NCBI GenBank assembly: GCA_040902885.1
Contig: JBBDWK010000008.1
Location: 1 to 49,620 of the forward strand
Direction of reading: 5' to 3'
From: JBBDWK01 sp040902885
Lineage (GTDB): Bacteria > Acidobacteriota > Terriglobia > Bryobacterales > Bryobacteraceae
Length of the DNA: 49,620 nt
Positions within the stretch are counted from its first letter, which is position 1; every line of letters begins with the position of its first letter. Both the position numbers and the translations under genes were made by a program. The notes below the pieces were generated by a model. That model saw only the letters and a program-made list of their open reading frames with translations, was not told the DNA's origin and searched no databases. Of this stretch, positions 48,144 through 49,620 are shown one piece after another.

Positions 48144-49034
48144 TCAGGAAAGCAGGACATCCGCTGCCCAGAATAAAAAGAATAACATGCTGACATACCC
48201 GTTCATGGTGAAGAAGGCCGCGTTCACCCGCGAGAAATCGTCGGCGCGAACCAGGCTGTGCTCATAGATCAGAAGCGCCGCCACAACGCCGATGCCCGCC
48301 ACGCTGAGCGAGCCTAAGTCGAGCGAGCGCACCAGCACGAACAGCGCCGCCACCATGGCGGCATGAAACAGCTTGGAGACCAGGAGCGCTCCGCGCAATC
48401 CAAGCGCTTTGGGGATGCTGAAGAGCCCTTCGTGCGAGTCGAATTCGTAGTCCTGGCAGGCATAGATGATGTCGAATCCGGCGGTCCAGAAGGTAACCGC
48501 CGCCGTGAGCCAGAGGATGCGGGGATCGAGCGAGCCGGTAATGGCGATCCACGCCGCCGCGGGTGCAATGCCGAGCGCGAGGCCCAGCACCAGGTGGGAG
48601 AGGGCCGTGAAGCGTTTGGTGTAGGAGTAGCAGAAGACGATCGCCAGGGCCACGGGCGCCAGCCGGAAACAGAGAGGATTGAGCGCCCGGGCGGCGAGCA
48701 GAAACAGGAGCGACGAGACGGCGACGAAGCCCCAGGCGAAGGTGCGGGAGAGCAGCCCGGCGGGAATATGACGAGTTTGCGTGCGCGGATTGCGCGCGTC
48801 GATGCCCGCATCCACCAGCCGGTTGAACGCCATGGCCGCCGAGCGCGCTGCAACCATCGCCAGCACAATCCAGCCGAGCTTGGCCCACGGCGGCCCTCCG
48901 CCAGTCTCGCGAATGGCCAGCAGCGCTCCGGTGAGCGCGAATGGCAGCGCGAACACGGAGTGCTCGAACTTGATCATCTCCAGCGTCAGAATCAAACGCT
49001 TCAGCGGCAAGGAACTCCTGGAAAGAGTTACCAT
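48144..49034 (-). CDS. mqnP: UbiA-type prenyltransferase (MqnP-like)
   Basis: 296 residues with eight or nine membrane helices. The two Asp-rich prenyl-diphosphate sites are visible: NRLVDAGIDARNPRT and YACQDYEFDSHEGLF. It would attach the isoprenoid tail to the aromatic head group in the inner membrane. Being directly upstream of MqnE on the same strand fits the futalosine-pathway prenyltransferase MqnP rather than a 4-hydroxybenzoate UbiA. It is divergent from the DUF192 gene with an 8-base gap. Confidence 0.88.
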   Translation of the reverse strand: MVTLSRSSLPLKRLILTLEMIKFEHSVFALPFALTGALLAIRETGGGPPWAKLGWIVLAMVAARSAAMAFNRLVDAGIDARNPRTQTRHIPAGLLSRTFAWGFVAVSSLLFLLAARALNPLCFRLAPVALAIVFCYSYTKRFTALSHLVLGLALGIAPAAAWIAITGSLDPRILWLTAAVTFWTAGFDIIYACQDYEFDSHEGLFSIPKALGLRGALLVSKLFHAAMVAALFVLVRSLDLGSLSVAGIGVVAALLIYEHSLVRADDFSRVNAAFFTMNGYVSMLFFLFWAADVLLS

Positions 49035-49042
49035 TTTATCTC

Positions 49043-49498
49043 ATGCGTTTGTTTCTTCCGTCTTTCGTGGGGTGTCTTTTCCTGCTGGCGGGTTGCGGAG
49101 GCGATCCCGACGTTGTGCAGGAGTTCGGCGTCCGCACGGTAACGCTGCCGGGAGGAGACCGCATCGTCGCGGAAGTGATGACCCGCCCGGAGGACATGGC
49201 GCGCGGGATGATGTTCCGGGACTCGCTGCCGCGGGATCGGGGAATGCTCTTCATCCATCCCACGCCGGGACGTCACCGCTACTGGATGTACCAGGTGAAG
49301 GTTCCGCTCGATATCATCTGGCTGGATGCCAACCGGCGCATCGTCGAGATCTCGGCCGCGACGCCGCCCTGCGACAAGTCCAAGGCCAGCGAGTGCCCGT
49401 TGTATGGAGGAGGGGCCGACGCACGATACGTCCTGGAGCTGGCGGGCGGAGAGGCTGCCCGCCGGGGCGTTCAGACCGGTCAACTCCTAAACTTTTGA
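49043..49498 (+). CDS. DUF192 lipoprotein
   Basis: 151 residues. A lipoprotein signal (LPSFVGCLFLLAGC, Cys18 at the lipobox) is followed by the DUF192 fold: VEVM-like strand in RIVAEVMTRPEDMARGMMF, then GMLFIHPTPGRHRYWMYQ and VPLDIIWLDANRRIVE. DUF192 proteins are common exported small domains with no assigned activity. It starts 8 bases from the mqnP start, so the two divergent promoters must overlap both genes. Confidence 0.9.
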   Translation: MRLFLPSFVGCLFLLAGCGGDPDVVQEFGVRTVTLPGGDRIVAEVMTRPEDMARGMMFRDSLPRDRGMLFIHPTPGRHRYWMYQVKVPLDIIWLDANRRIVEISAATPPCDKSKASECPLYGGGADARYVLELAGGEAARRGVQTGQLLNF

Positions 49499-49502
49499 CT
49501 CG

Positions 49503-49620
49503 TCAGAAGAAATCGTGGGTTAATTCCGGCTCGGGCAGCTTGCCAAGTGAGTGATAGAGGGCCAGTTCGAGTACCCGGTAGGTGCGAAAGCCGTAGGATT
49601 TTCTCATGGTGACTTTAGCC
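49503..49620 (-). CDS. 3' end of an ISL3-like transposase (partial)
   Basis: The minus strand reads from the window edge to a TGA at 49503: RKSYGFRTYRVLELALYHSL, then PEPELTHDFF. This Gly-Phe-Arg-Thr ... ALYHxLGxLPEPE ending is the C-terminus I associate with ISL3-family transposases. The body lies outside the window, so it may be a whole element or a relic. Confidence 0.65.
   Translation of the reverse strand, partial: AKVTMRKSYGFRTYRVLELALYHSLGKLPEPELTHDFF

Overview
The window looks like a chromosomal piece of a GC-rich acidobacterium, most likely of the Bryobacterales/Solibacter type. This placement is inference from gene content: two TonB-dependent receptors with an N-terminal carboxypeptidase-like domain, a Ser/Thr kinase fused to TolB-like and TPR modules, FecR-type proteins, many toxin-antitoxin scraps, futalosine-pathway menaquinone genes (MqnE, MqnP), and dispersed palindromic repeats whose translation reads PLPDGRGS. 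No rRNA, tRNA or CRISPR array was seen.

Layout. 1-5.2 kb: the start of a sensor kinase, a small secreted coiled-coil protein, a nested palindromic repeat, a TonB-dependent receptor, and two small DNA-binding-type proteins. 5.2-15.1 kb: the most interesting part. A leftward set (XRE regulator, GT4 glycosyltransferase fused to an alpha/alpha-barrel-like domain, large GH130, GT4, small GH130) is divergent from a rightward set (two-helix membrane peptide, GroES, GroEL without the usual Gly-Gly-Met tail, then three small proteins). The 200-bp gap between them carries two face-to-face sigma70-type promoters with overlapping -35 boxes, and two related dyads, one on the rightward -10 box and one just downstream of the leftward start. 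I propose one regulated unit that couples phosphorolytic glycan metabolism to a dedicated chaperonin. 15.2-19.6 kb: a ThDP enzyme translationally coupled to the Ser/Thr kinase, and a membrane protein.

19.6-25.3 kb is decaying accessory DNA: a DUF1801 gene, a frameshifted and truncated serine hydrolase, a 5'-truncated methyltransferase, an alpha/beta hydrolase, a VOC protein, a Tat-signal fragment, and a complete 1413-bp IS4-family element inserted in a dispersed palindromic repeat with a 10-bp target duplication. 25.3-30.4 kb: a TetR-DinB-TfoX operon, an aminotransferase, a secreted FecR-like protein and a VapBC-type pair. 30.5-37.5 kb: an ECF-type sigma factor with a very large FecR/zinc-finger anti-sigma protein, then a repeat and a four-gene ABC exporter operon with two ATPases and two permeases.

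37.5-42 kb: a toxin-antitoxin pair with a frameshifted toxin, a second TonB-dependent receptor, and a scrambled second copy of the same toxin-antitoxin pair on the far side of the receptor. 42-49.6 kb is core metabolism: ArgS, aconitase, a small membrane protein, MqnE and MqnP, a DUF192 lipoprotein, and the 3' end of an ISL3-like transposase at the window edge.
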